A program made the position numbers and the translations under genes. Under the pieces are notes generated by a model. That model was not told where the DNA came from and did not search any database. It saw only the letters and a program-made list of their open reading frames with translations. This document shows, piece by piece, positions 1 through 11,668 of a stretch of 64,000 bases of DNA. Source of the stretch: Schistosoma haematobium (Eukaryota > Platyhelminthes > Trematoda > Strigeidida > Schistosomatidae). Location: NCBI RefSeq assembly GCF_000699445.3, contig NC_067198.1, positions 21,222,536 to 21,286,535 of the forward strand. Direction: 5' to 3'. Positions within the stretch are counted from its first letter, which is position 1, and each line of letters begins with the position of its first letter.

Positions 1-402
1 TACGCCTGAAAAAATTCAGTCTCAGCTGACATCAGCCATTTATCTTGAAGACTCCTGGTGTCAGGTTTTTGGGTTGACGATTTACGGTATTCCTTGGACT
101 TCAGCTGACGACTTAAGGCCAGAAGACGGAGCATTTGTACAGAAGCATTTAAGTCATTATACAAATTTTAAACTTAAAACTTCAATTAGCTGTCTGCGAT
201 TAACTGAAAAAGTTAATGGTCAAACATCATCCAAACCCACCACTACCGTCTCTAGCCCATGTCAGTCTAAAGGTTTTGTGCTGCCTAATATTGACGATGT
301 TTCTAAACAATGGATGCATATTCCAGATAATACTGATGTCGTTGTAACTCACATGCCTGCATGGCGTCCTGAACTTTACGCCCATATAGCCGATCGTGTT
401 AA
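1..402 (+). CDS. MPPED-like calcineurin-type phosphoesterase, penultimate exon (5' partial)
   Basis: The reading frame starting at base 2 is open to the end of the exon and encodes about 134 residues. It contains YLEDSW...LTIYGIPWTS, then KQWMHIPDNTDVVVTHMPAW, matching the middle of MPPED1/MPPED2 proteins (strand-turn YGxPW, then D-x-x-x-T-H with the metal-binding His). These are metallophosphoesterases that hydrolyse cyclic nucleotides or other phosphodiesters. About 50 Ser/Thr/Lys-rich residues sit between the YGIPW and THMPAW motifs where vertebrate homologues are shorter. The upstream metal motifs (D-x-H, GD, GNHE) must lie before the window. I place the donor at 403 (GTGAGT), leaving a phase-2 codon (AA) that joins the A at 20235 to give Lys. 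An ATG is not needed because the exon is internal. Family assignment is from recognition, not a search. Confidence 0.85.
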
Positions 403-949
403 GTGAGTTAGATCGCTTCAAGTTGATTTTTTATTCAAAGATAAAGCTAATGATATTTCTATTCTTTTATCATTTCAGTTGCGTTTGTACAATATATGGT
501 TCCTTAAAATTAATTTTAAATATCCGCATGGGCAAAACTAACATAACAGATCGTATTTATATTGTATAACTACTATAGAAGTGTATTAATTTATTGACGG
601 CTCACTGAAATGTCCAGTAATTCATGTATATTAGAAAAACATAAGTTACACACTACTATAGACCAGATATTTCTGTCCTGTAAACATTTTTTAAACTTAC
701 ATTTAAGAATGAAGTCAGTAGTTAAAATAACTGGTTTCGATGCTCAGTAATTAAATATTGGTTGGACTTTCGATCACTTTTTTATGGGGAATGCTGATAT
801 TACCTGACTTCCAAAACAAACGTGGAGTAGACTTCAAACCTTTAGTACGATTCTGGTAGACTGAATCCTTTAACCACCAAGCTGATAGATCAAAGTAACC
901 AAACGTAGACATTAAGCCAATTCATGGTATTGGTACTTATGTATTTAAT

Positions 950-1075
950 TTGTTCAGGGAAGTTGAGTCTTCACGATTGGAGTAACCTAGACAACTGTAG
1001 GAGGGATTGGAGACTGGGTCATGTTTCAAAATCACTATGAGGCTGAGTATTTGTGTTCATTTTGTTATTTTTATT
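950..1075 (+). pseudogene. Decayed tail of a non-LTR retrotransposon reverse transcriptase
   Basis: A frame reads RDWRLGHVSKSL and then runs into T-rich sequence. It resembles the conserved C-terminal WLETLxDMAQNRSQWRRCIHS segment seen better at 5165 and 43591 in this window. It is short and heavily mutated, so this is a similarity call between repeats within the window. Confidence 0.3.
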
Positions 1076-2675
1076 GTGTATGGTATCATTTCATAATTTT
1101 ACTTACCCGATTTCCCTCGTCCCTTCCAACCTTATTTTTAGTTTTCAATTACTATTAGGATTATGGTTGTTTTCATACATTTTCTTACCTCTTGTTTATT
1201 CGCTGTCACACTGTTCATACGAAGTGTTGTAATTTTAACCGATATAAATAAATGCCAGGTTTTATTTTGTTTTTGTCTGTCTAAATAACTGAGTTGACCT
1301 ATTTTCATTTATGATATTCATTTACCAATTTAGGATAGAATAGATAGCAAGATATTCTACCGTTTACTCATAAAGAGGGAAGTTAACAAATGCATTATTT
1401 AAAAACAGGATAGATGACGAGGAAACTTAAAGGTGTTAACTATAACGTTTGAACCATAACCTCCATTGGAGCATTTAAACTGTCGCGATAAATCGTATCT
1501 GTCTTCTGTGAAAAGACAATAAAACGACGTATTGAAGTAACTGATTATTACTGCTTTTGCTTGCATGAATCTTGTTTGAGGATCGGGTCAAATATATTGA
1601 TGTATTTTGCTGAATTAGACACAAGTGTTGTATCGATTAGTCACTACATGTAGATATATTAAAAGATACGGTAGCCAAAATCAAATAACATGTCTGGAAT
1701 ACTTTCCTAGTTTCACCTGTAAACTACTTCCTTCAAATAAATTGGTTCGTTCTGGTTCAAAATTCATTTTCTTGACTTCTACAATGTATATATGACAGGT
1801 GACTATTTGTCAATTCTAAGTATTTTTTATAAGCGATGACCTCAAAATGGTCAATATTATTTTCTTGAATACAATACAATGCTAATTTGGAATATTAAAG
1901 GCTTTATTTTTACGATTAATCCAGTGTAGTGCTTAATTTTTTATCACTATAGATATTTTGGTGTTGTGCTGAAATTCCTCTTCAGTATATATATTGCACT
2001 CTAGATGGAACATTTGATAAATTTTGAATATATGGTTGACTGAAGCGTCTGGTCCTTTTTATTTCAACTAGGTGGTGCTGACTGAGAAGTTATCAGTAGA
2101 TCCTCGACTAAATTAAATGCTTCGATTTTCATGTTGAAAACTGGTACCCTTTTAGAAGGGTATATATATATAGTTCCAGAAATGAGAAATGATAACATGA
2201 TGGGTAATAGTTATACCTGACAGTAGAAAACTGTCACTGGATATATTGAAGTTTTACCGATTATGATTTTCGATGGATATACAGTCTTAATTATCGTCAC
2301 TCAACACGTATAAGGAAATAAGAGGAAACCAAATTTCATCAAAATGTTTCTATTAAGCAGTAAAAACAAAATGGACTAGTGGCAGCAAAACCAGAATGAA
2401 AAACATTATTATATACCTAATGGTCTATTACAAGAAATAAAAATCATTTGGGAAATTTAACGATAACCAAGTTATTTACGATGGTCACTATTATAAGTTA
2501 GATTATGGTTATAGCTAGTCATTAATTGGGAGAATATTTTATTGAGTTTAAATTGAAAAAGAAATCTAGATCGAACCAATAATATGTGCAGCGTTTATGT
2601 GAAGCCTTTTGACTGAATGTTCATAATATTCAAATATATTAATATTTGTTACAGATTGACATCATCTTGGGTTTA

Positions 2676-2870
2676 AATGAAAAGACACTGGACAGTTGTT
2701 TTGTCTTAGTATGGAGCTCCTTGGAAGTGCTTATCCATGACCTCACCAGAGGTTGAACCTAAGACCATGTCAACCATTAGAATCAGTGGGACGGAGTCGT
2801 GGGTTTTCACTGTTAAACAATCCCATACTCAGATGAAACTGCTGTCCACTCCCTCTTGACTTTCATTAAC
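2676..2870 (-). repeat. Degenerate Sm-alpha-type SINE remnant
   Basis: The plus strand carries ACTGGACAGTTGTTTTGTC and TTGGAAGTGCTTATCC, recognisable as a diverged antisense copy of the SINE 3' part (compare 11400-11460). A B-box-like region (AGGTTGAACCTAAGACC) follows. No intact hammerhead core remains. Confidence 0.4.
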
Positions 2871-5164
2871 ATCAGTCTATGACGAATACTACTTACAAAA
2901 AATTAACTGATCTCCACAAACCCGTTCTAATTTATTCACGTTTCTAAAATTTTACGCTGCACACCGTTATCTTTGGTATACCGGATAAGAATTAAGCCAG
3001 ATAGTCAGATTTTCATCCCAAATGGCACTTGAAACACAAAATTTATACCTTCCAATCGTTTATGTTCTAACTAACTTCCAATATTGTTGAGTTCGTCTAT
3101 CGATTAAGATTCTATCCAATTTTTTTGAAAAAATATATTCAAACTAAGTATTATTCATCAAATCACAGTCCATAATAAGCTTCCAAACTCAAACTTGGTA
3201 ATTTTATAATCTAAGTTATGTTCTAAGACCACTGCATGTTAATATGATGAACTTTTCTAGTTCGATTTCAACTGTTTGCTGTATTTAACAGTAATAAGCA
3301 TCATCGAAAAAGTAGAAACTTTGTATATTATTTCTTCATTATCTATTATTTTCATACTCTCATTAAATTGTAGACTAAAATGTATGTTTTTTTAGAAACT
3401 ATTATATGGAATGATAAACTGAATAGTCAGTTTACCATAATGAATTTTCCTATTTAATGTTATGTATTCAAAATTAATTAAGATAATAACAATCCGTCAT
3501 AAAAACATATCTACTGATTGAATAAGCTTAGGCTTTCCATTCGCAATGCATCCATCAAACTCATTTTATTATTTGCATTTACTTCCAATTTACGTACTTC
3601 AAGAAATGAACACAAACTTGATGTTTTTTAAATTAGGATGATAGATTAGTGATCTATTAGTTTGGTTATATATTGGAAAGATAAATAAAATGATTTCGAA
3701 ATACAGGCCGTGAAAAATAATATCTGTCAATCATCTGGCAAACTATTGTATTAGTTTGTTTGATGATAGCAAAACCCGTGTTCTGGTTTGTTGAAGACTG
3801 GTCGTGTGAACTTGCATCGGAATGAGTATTGTTAGATCGACTAAAAATTCAATCTATTGGTGTCTTATTCCTCCTGAAGCTTGGTCAAAACAATTATATT
3901 TTGTTCAATGTGTACAAGATGTTTTAGGTATGTAAAATTTCTTCTTCCTTGATAACAGGACAGAATCCTCCACTTAGTGTTGAGAGAATAAATACTTGTA
4001 TGCTTATTTTAATATTCCTGTTAACTACGATTTCGTTCTACTGTCAGCCATTACTAAATACGCCTAAATCACAATCAAAGGTAATGTTAAAGCGATTATA
4101 TGGTAAGTATGTGCAACTCGGGTGATTACGTGCCATGAACTAATAAATGATAGTTTAAATCCCAATAATTTGTAATTCCATTTAAAAGTGGTTGTTTTTT
4201 GGTTTTCTGTACAATTTAATGTCCCTTGTTGTTTCGCCATTTAATGATTACTTGAAAAGAACTAAGTAAAATTATGACTTCCAATTTTATACTCTTAAAT
4301 TTGGAATTAACCGTGGAGTACTCCGATGCCCCATTATAGTGGTCTGGTAATCTTATTTTTTCCAATTGAATGACTGAATTCCATTAATACTGACGGTAAT
4401 TATCACAAGGCGTCTAGTTCATATTAAAATGGGGTCGTATAATTTTTATCTGATAATCAATAACAGCGTACTCAGTTGTATGTAATAAAAGAAACTGCAC
4501 CGTACTCTTATATACGTGTAATTGGGACGTGACATTTCAAATCTTAATTGATAAAGATTCGGTTTATTACTCGCTAATTTATTGATCAGATATTAGCAAG
4601 TTAGAAAAGCAAAATCAAAAACAACGGAATGGAAAATTCTCACTGTCTGATGAGTTTAAGGTTTTTTGAAAACACACTTTGAGTATGACTGAGACCGGTT
4701 TATTTGTTAGATTATTTAAAAAATATGAAAATGGCTTTTGTCGACATTTCACCTTCATCTGAGTTCTTTTCAAAAGTAAACTTATTTTGTTTAGTATATC
4801 TGATTTCAATGTACGAGTACATTCACAAGTTACCTTTCTTAAAAGTATTTACGAGATTTATCATGTGGATTTCTAATGGTCAACTTCTATCTCTTTTACA
4901 TTATTTTTCATAAAAGTTCGAAAATCCTTCCCATGAAACTCCAATTTGATTGTTTGGTTTAATGTGAAGGTGGAGAGTCCAGTTGTGTTGACTCTTTATT
5001 CGGTATCTAATTTACCATATATTTATGATATTATAGTTAAAAATTTCAGTTTAAGAGAAGATAACTAAGTCTGTATTGTGTAGCTAAACGCTTAGTAATT
5101 CTGTATTTCACTAATCCATATAGGCGGTTTTGTCACAGATTTAGCATCGGTTCATGAAATCATT

Positions 5165-5300
5165 AAATGTTAGTTTGAGCTGTGTTGATAAGAGTAGACT
5201 ACTTGATTGGGGTCCTTACATAAATTCCAATAAATGGTTGGAGACATTGGGTGACATGGCTCAAAATCTATCACTGTAGCACAAATAAATTCATCCCTTA
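5165..5300 (+). pseudogene. Non-LTR retrotransposon reverse transcriptase C-terminal remnant
   Basis: One frame reads SRLLDWGPYINSNKWLETL followed by GDMAQN and then a stop, which closely parallels the reverse-strand ORF at 43591-44024 (GRCRLPGCGLRDDSNRWLETL, NDMAQN). It is the last few dozen residues of a schistosome APE-type non-LTR reverse transcriptase, followed by a T-rich 3' region. There is no flanking RT core, so it is a 5'-truncated insertion. Confidence 0.6.
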
Positions 5301-5533
5301 TCTTAAGTCTCGAGTTCCTACATCATGTCATACTTTCTATTCTTTTATTACATTAATTCTCCAACCATATTCTCTATATTTATTTTTACTATCATTGGTA
5401 TTATTATTATTCTGACTTTTACTACTCATTGTGAATCCTAAAGGAACGAATTCGATATTAACCTGTTTCTGGTCATCAACTTAGGATGGCATCCTCCCAC
5501 ATTACTTGAATTCCTCGTGTACTAGACCTTTCG

Positions 5534-5536
<3 letters not shown>

Positions 5537-5564
<28 letters not shown>
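5537..5564. repeat. (TA)14 microsatellite
   Basis: Uninterrupted alternating T and A in the intron. Confidence 0.95.
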
Positions 5565-5567
<3 letters not shown>

Positions 5568-7479
5568 CTTTACATTCATCTCTTTAAGACAAAAATTTTT
5601 GTTATCATACAAACATATTTTGGAATTATACAAAGCTAAAATTATTAGTTCTGTTTATATTTATGTCAACCTATCTGGTTTGAGTAATTTCTTTCTTCGA
5701 AATTTTTAGAAATTCTGTTCTAAGTTTGTGTGGATCTTCCAAGCTAAATCATGTGGCATGCTATAACAACTAGTTCATTGAAAAACTAAAAGTTAGTCGA
5801 TTCGAATATTATTGATTATGAGATCATACTTTTTTCTCTGACGTTGTTTGCGACTGATGATTTTCATTGAAATAAAAATTGTGACAATAAGCTTAGAATT
5901 GGTATAAATTAGTGACTATATATTTATTAAATTGGTCATGTGTTATGTTGTCCTTAAATAAGGTCTAAAGTATAGTATATGATGGTGCTTTGTATTTTGG
6001 TAAATTGAATAAAAAGCTGTTTGACCACAGCTCAATGTTCATATACAGTATTCATTATCTAAACAGTAGTAATTCAGATAATTTACGTTTACTTTTCGAT
6101 TATTTTAAAGTTATATTAAGAGATTATAGAGTTCTAATTACAGACGATTACAAACTACTATGTTAACAAGTGTTATGATATATTTTTTTGAATCAAGTTA
6201 TGATACCACTCTTGTCAAGGCACTTGTACAATAGACATGAAGATTCTACTTATTTTTACAGGTGATTTTTATCATGTGGACTGATACCAACTAAGGGCGC
6301 TACTGAAAACTAGAGAACACTGGACAGCTGACTGTTAATATTCAATATAGTTTCTTATTATTGTTCTCAATGAAATAGGGTTAAATCGATGTGAATAAAC
6401 ATTCAGATAGCAACAGTCCTGAATGATATCATAAACTACTATTTTATACGTTACAATTTAGTTTACCTTATTATGAATGATAAAGTGTAAATACGCGTTT
6501 TTGTTAATCGCAACTAGTATGATGCAAATGAGATTAGTTAGAAGCGAATTTGGATGCGTTTTATTCGACCTGGATAAAAGACACTTTATATACATTATAT
6601 ACTTGAGCGTTAAAAAAATCAATGGTATTTTTCTTGCTACGTTTCTTCATTGACATTCTATATCAACTGTTTTGTTTAAATTAGTAAACTTATTTGTGTA
6701 ACAAACTATCTGTGGTGTTGAGAAGAGTGAATGCTATTTCATTACTTTGAATCACCGGTAAATAGGAGTTATTTATGTGGTAATTTTGATAACAACATCT
6801 CCTTCGTGGAATTATTTTGTAATTTTCACTGCTTAAATGAATAACCTTAATATTGCAGCTATAAGGAATATTAATTTCAAAATCGTATTACTTTTACGGA
6901 AATATATGGTATTTATATGGTAAGAAAGGAATTTACAGCATCAAAATGTAAACAAATCAAGACTTCCGATGATCTGTACAGATAAATTTTATTACGTTTA
7001 TTAGAAATCATGATGGATTTTTAAAGGAATTAGAAATATACGTTTAAGAACATTTTGTTTTTCAGTACTAACTGAAGAACTGTATTGTTTTACTTAAACG
7101 TTTGTTTCGGCCAACGTAAACACGGTGCTTTTACGTACCTAAACTGTACATTTGTATACTCTCGATGAAAATTTCCAGTCACTAATTATCGACTTTGATG
7201 AATTAATATACTGTTCTCTTAACAGAAATTGATCAGTTTTATTCAATCGAATTTTTTAACCAAGTACATTATGATCAAACGCAAAGTAAAGCCTAACTCA
7301 TATTATGCATCGGTTCAAGTTGTCATTCCACATTATTACGACGAGATAAAATTATTACAAGAAAAAGCCTAAAGTAGTAGAACTAATAGCAGTATCAGTA
7401 GTAGTAAAAAATGATAGGAAGGGTAGAAAAAGAGGAGAAAAGGTATATGAAGATTTCAGAACTCAGGTTCTAGATGAAG

Positions 7480-7745
7480 ACAAAAAGTAAATGTATTTAC
7501 TCCATTACGATATCACCCAAGGTCTCTAACCATTGGTTACGATAATCACACGAACTTCAATCAGATAGTCTACACCTATAAACATGACTCAGTTCAATTT
7601 TCATTGACTGCATAGACTTATGCTGCGTCTTGGTTTGAGCTCCCTTTAGCTTTCTCCCAACCAACTCCTACATTAGACACAACATCTGTCGAGTTAGATG
7701 GTGGTTGGGAATACGTAACACTTGTCTTAGGTTCACGTGCTTACT
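7480..7745 (-). pseudogene. Non-LTR retrotransposon reverse transcriptase C-terminal remnant
   Basis: The plus-strand text (AAGGTCTCTAACCATTGGTT, then GTAGTCTACACCTA-like and CATAGACTTATGCTGCGTC) is colinear with 43650-43880, where a clean reverse-strand ORF encodes the C terminus of a non-LTR reverse transcriptase. Here the frame is broken. The A/G-rich stretch at 7370-7480 matches the 3' untranslated tail beside the 43.6-kb copy, so the element's 3' end is near 7370. Confidence 0.6.
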
Positions 7746-8659
7746 ATCTTTTCAACCATATTTTTGACGTACACTAGTGATACTAAAAAACAGGTAAAGT
7801 TAAGCTTCAGTCAGCAAATCACTGGTTGGAACCCTGATTTACCGGGCTGTTAACTCACTTTCAATAGGATATTCTTCAAAGTTAGTTTAGTTTTGGGTAC
7901 ATCATAAATTAATGACTGTGCCGTTCAGTTTCAAACTATGTTGCAGAACAGCTTATATGGTTTTTAATATCCATAGTCAAAAACAAACAATTAATTAATT
8001 ATTGGCTAGTAAATAATTAATTGAAGCAAAAAATCATTTTGTCTCAGATTCCAGTTCAACACTAAGTTCAGCTGAAAATAGTGTTTAGTTTTTATACAAA
8101 AATGTAGTACATAAACCCACACTAACTTGCAGGTAAACTACTTGCTATGGTTCGAAATCTGCACCAATCATGCAGATATCCTAATCTCATCGCCTTTCGT
8201 CTCGGCAATTTCATCCCAATGTGCAGGAACTCGGACTGATACACATTTGTTTCAAGTCAGGTTGATTATGACTAGCTGATTGAAACATTCCGACTCATTC
8301 TACAAATTGAGAATCCTATTAGTGTAGTATAACGGCATAAACCTAAGTACCAATCTTACTAAGTCCAACGTTTTACTGTATACTGATTGGTAGCATGAAT
8401 TTTTTAACAACTAACACAAAGGACTGGCGTTTGAAAAATCACTAATCGAGTAATATGGCTTGTCATTGTGATGAGAAATTCCTAACTTCTATTTGGATAC
8501 ACTGGATACCAGAATTCATTTTTCTACTTCCTCTCCCTGGGTTATCCAATCAACTTGATTTAGTTAAAGGGCATTAGTGTAAAAAGACATTTACAATGTC
8601 TCTAAAGGTAGACCAATAAAACAGTCGGAAATATACTTCCGAAACTAGATATTAATTCA

Positions 8660-9170
8660 GTGAAACTCAGAGGCCTTCTACCCACAAAAGTGAGGAGATC
8701 TAGAGGTGGGAGGCAGTCGGACGACTTAAAATGCAGAGGTAGCTGTGCTCACCGGGAGAGCATACGGCACATAATGCAACACCGTTTTATCGCTGATGAT
8801 GTCCGCTGTAAACGGCACAATGAGCTCTGCAGTTTGATTGCAATGAAACTCTGTCACCTAAAAATATCCTTTCTTCAAGAACCATGCATTCCACTACAAC
8901 TCACATTCTGTTAACCTGATTTTATTATGATTAAAGATTCTATTGCTTTTGTCCTGGACATTACTATCTCTGATGACGGAAATACTCAGGCAAGCAGCTT
9001 GTTAAAAATCTCTAAATACAGCAACCCTTAGACAAACTTGTTGATACAATATTTCCTCCATCGTCGGACAAACTCCCAATTTTCTTATCTTTTCGGAGGA
9101 TTTTGGAGGAAACGAGTGGTCAGTCCATACGTCGATTATTCTTTTTGTCTCGTTATCTTTAGGATTTATG
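8660..9170 (+). pseudogene. R2-type restriction-like endonuclease domain of a non-LTR retrotransposon (decayed)
   Basis: One frame stays in register for about 170 codons through a few stops. It reads CRGSCAHRESIRHIMQHRF, then DDVRCKRHNELCSLIA, and after an in-frame TAA continues PDFIMIKDSIAFVLDITISD and ISKYSNP. This order matches the end of site-specific R2/R4-type retrotransposons: a Cys/His knuckle (CxxxC...H, the last Cys replaced), an RH-N-x-L helix, and the PD...(V/L)D-x-T catalytic signature of the restriction-like endonuclease. The Lys before PD is a stop codon. The following 9240-9690 region, relatively pyrimidine-rich and without open frame, is probably its 3' UTR. No reverse transcriptase core is visible upstream, so the copy is 5'-truncated. 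Confidence 0.6.
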
Positions 9171-10719
9171 TTTAAATACAATTCAGGCGTCTATGAGAAT
9201 CTACAACACGCATATGTGAGGCACGAAGCTACCAGACTTCTCAGCCCTGTACCTCTGTTTATCATCCCCACATGTTATTTTAGTTATCTATATTTCTTCC
9301 CTTGTTTCTTGATGTTTTCTGTAGTTGACCTACTGTGGTGAAGCTGACCCTAGTTGCCGGAGTCCTGTTTTTTCCCCTTCTATTGTAAGCAGGTCACATT
9401 GATCTTATGGTTTGCTTATTGGTTCTAATGGCGATCAGTCTCTATCCCTCTGAGTTGGTCTTCATCGAGTTGTGAGATCTGCATAATATTCCTGTTGTCT
9501 ATGTGGTTCTCTTATTTCCTTGTGATCACCCGACGAACAATGACCTGGTAAACTTTCTTGGTATATCTAGATTAGCTCCTACAATCTCCAAGTGTTCTCC
9601 CCAATTTTCTTGTGGCAATTTTATTTTATTTTGCGCCGCTACGGTGTACCTCATTTTTTCCTTCTCCCTTCTTCCAATATCTTAAATATTCAATTATGTG
9701 CCTGCCCCTTGGGTTTATACTATATGATACCTAAAAGTCAGTGTTATCTAGATGCCTAGTATAAGTAAGAGGAACGGAGATATACGACTTTACTTACAGA
9801 AATATCTACTCAGAATTATACATGATTTCCACAATCAACAGCGTGGTTTACCGATGTTATTTTGTGTTCATTTCAAAAGTTATTGATTATAAAACATCCA
9901 ATAAATGCATTGCAAAGGATATCTCTACTCTGAAAGTATTATGGATTTATTCTCTTATTGATACGGCATTCATAAAAGACAAGTAATAAAAATATTTCAT
10001 CTTAGAAATATGATTCATTATTATTGTTATTCATTTTTTACTACATATAATTTGTTACATTTCATTTATATTTCTTAATTAATGAGCACATTTAATGAGT
10101 TCATCAGATAAATATCTGTTATAGATTATATCCAGTAACTAGAACAATAATTTCAATCTGACAAAAATATGCTATTAAATTTGTCAGATATAAGTAGTAT
10201 AAATCAACTAGAATCTCATAAATGCAATTCATCCATAATAATATGTATGTATTTAGTGTTATAAACCACTTTAAATTTTAACTCGTGACTATTCCTATAT
10301 GGTATAAAATATTGACTGACTTGGTTTTGGTTCAAATAAGTTTTCTATAAATACTAACATACACTAGTTCTTTGGCTTGTTCCTCCTCTCAAACACCCAC
10401 TATTTAATGAAAAAATTCATGTTATTGTAGTCTCACCAACATTTCTATCACATATCTATTCAGTTTAGCTAACTGAAAAAAAAACTCATAAATCACATAT
10501 GCATGAATTGGTATTCATTTAGTTAAGGTTCAATAGAATAATATCTATTATGAACATTTTCTCGTTACTATTCTATGTCATCTAGTCAACTAAAAATTTT
10601 TTCTCTGATTAATCCATAAAGTGATTTTGTTACGACTACTATTGTTATCATGATCGTTCTTACCATCCACCAAGAGCTTCATAAGTTTTCTGTCTCTAGT
10701 GTCGATGCATACTTGCGTA

Positions 10720-10721
<2 letters not shown>

Positions 10722-10758
<37 letters not shown>
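10722..10758. repeat. (AT)18 microsatellite
   Basis: Uninterrupted alternating A and T. Confidence 0.95.
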
Positions 10759-10759
<1 letters not shown>

Positions 10760-11254
10760 TCTTGTATCATCCACTAATCTGTTATTGTTGTTTTTGTCGC
10801 CCTTATTGTCATTATAGTTGCTATAATTATCACTCCAACAAAATAATTATAGAAATAGTCATAATAATGTTAAAATCACGTGCAAATTAGTGTTTGTTTG
10901 CGTCCCCAACTAACTATTATGAAAATCTGGTCAATTTTACGTCGACGTAAATAAGGAAATAGACACTGATTTTTAAAAATAAATCTCAGTAAAACCTTAT
11001 GGTTATTTTTTCAAACTTTTTCATACTTCGGTGTGCATAAACAGTGTTACATATAAATACATTCGTTCATTCTGTTCAATATAAAAGAGTTAATAAGGAA
11101 ATAAATAATAGATGCTGTTGAGTAAGGTAGAAAAACAGACATTAAAAGAATTAATTATAAAAACTGTTATTGTTCAAGTGATCGATTTTATGTATTTTTA
11201 GAAACAATGAGTAATCAGTAGTCGTCTTAATTGATAGTAACTTGACATAGTGAG

Positions 11255-11258
<4 letters not shown>

Positions 11259-11295
<37 letters not shown>
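11259..11295. repeat. (TA)18 microsatellite with inverted flanks
   Basis: An alternating TA run lies between AGTGAGTAAA on the left and ATTCACT on the right, so the self-complementary core is extended by short complementary flanks (AGTGA / TCACT). Confidence 0.9.
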
Positions 11296-11298
<3 letters not shown>

Positions 11299-11344
11299 CT
11301 GAATAAATGGTCTAGTAATTATCAGTATAGGATTGTGGAGATTG

Positions 11345-11668
11345 TTAAGTTTTAATTGAGATCATGAACCGATCAATGTTAAACCAACATTGAAAACCCG
11401 CAGGCACTGGATGGCCGTTTCGTCTTAATGCAAGACTCCTCAGCAGTGCTCATCCACGGTCCCGCGCGCGGGACTCTCGCAATATCGTGGATTGGTTGAA
11501 GTGAGATATTAACACCGTCGGATGCCGGCTCAGTTCTCTAGAGCTTAAGCGTCCGCATACGAGACAGGAGTTCCATACCAAGACGAAACGGCCGTTCAGT
11601 GCTTCCAGATCTTCAATGATGGTTTAACACTGATCGGTTCATGATCTCAAAATTTTAGTAATTAACCT
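11345..11668. repeat. Head-to-head pair of Sm-alpha-type SINEs with hammerhead-like cores in both arms
   Basis: The left arm (about 11355-11445) and right arm (about 11567-11655) are inverted copies of one another, each running from GATCATGAACC at the outer edge through a GGCCGTTTCGTC / GACGAAACGGCC core inward. Read outward on its own strand, each arm has stem II halves (GTCT/AGAC on the minus strand in the left arm) followed by GAAAC. The box before it is CTGAGGA on the left arm, not the CTGATGA needed for hammerhead catalysis. The centre has a tRNA-like A-box region (GGCTCAGTTCTCTAGAGC, from 11527) but the B-box expected next is missing. Schistosome Sm-alpha SINEs are known to encode hammerhead ribozymes; assignment is by recognition. 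Confidence 0.75.

Noticed and set aside
5506..5709. Open frames running through TA microsatellites (also 10699-10890)
   Set aside because: Ile/Tyr runs are produced by the TA repeat; there is no other coding evidence.
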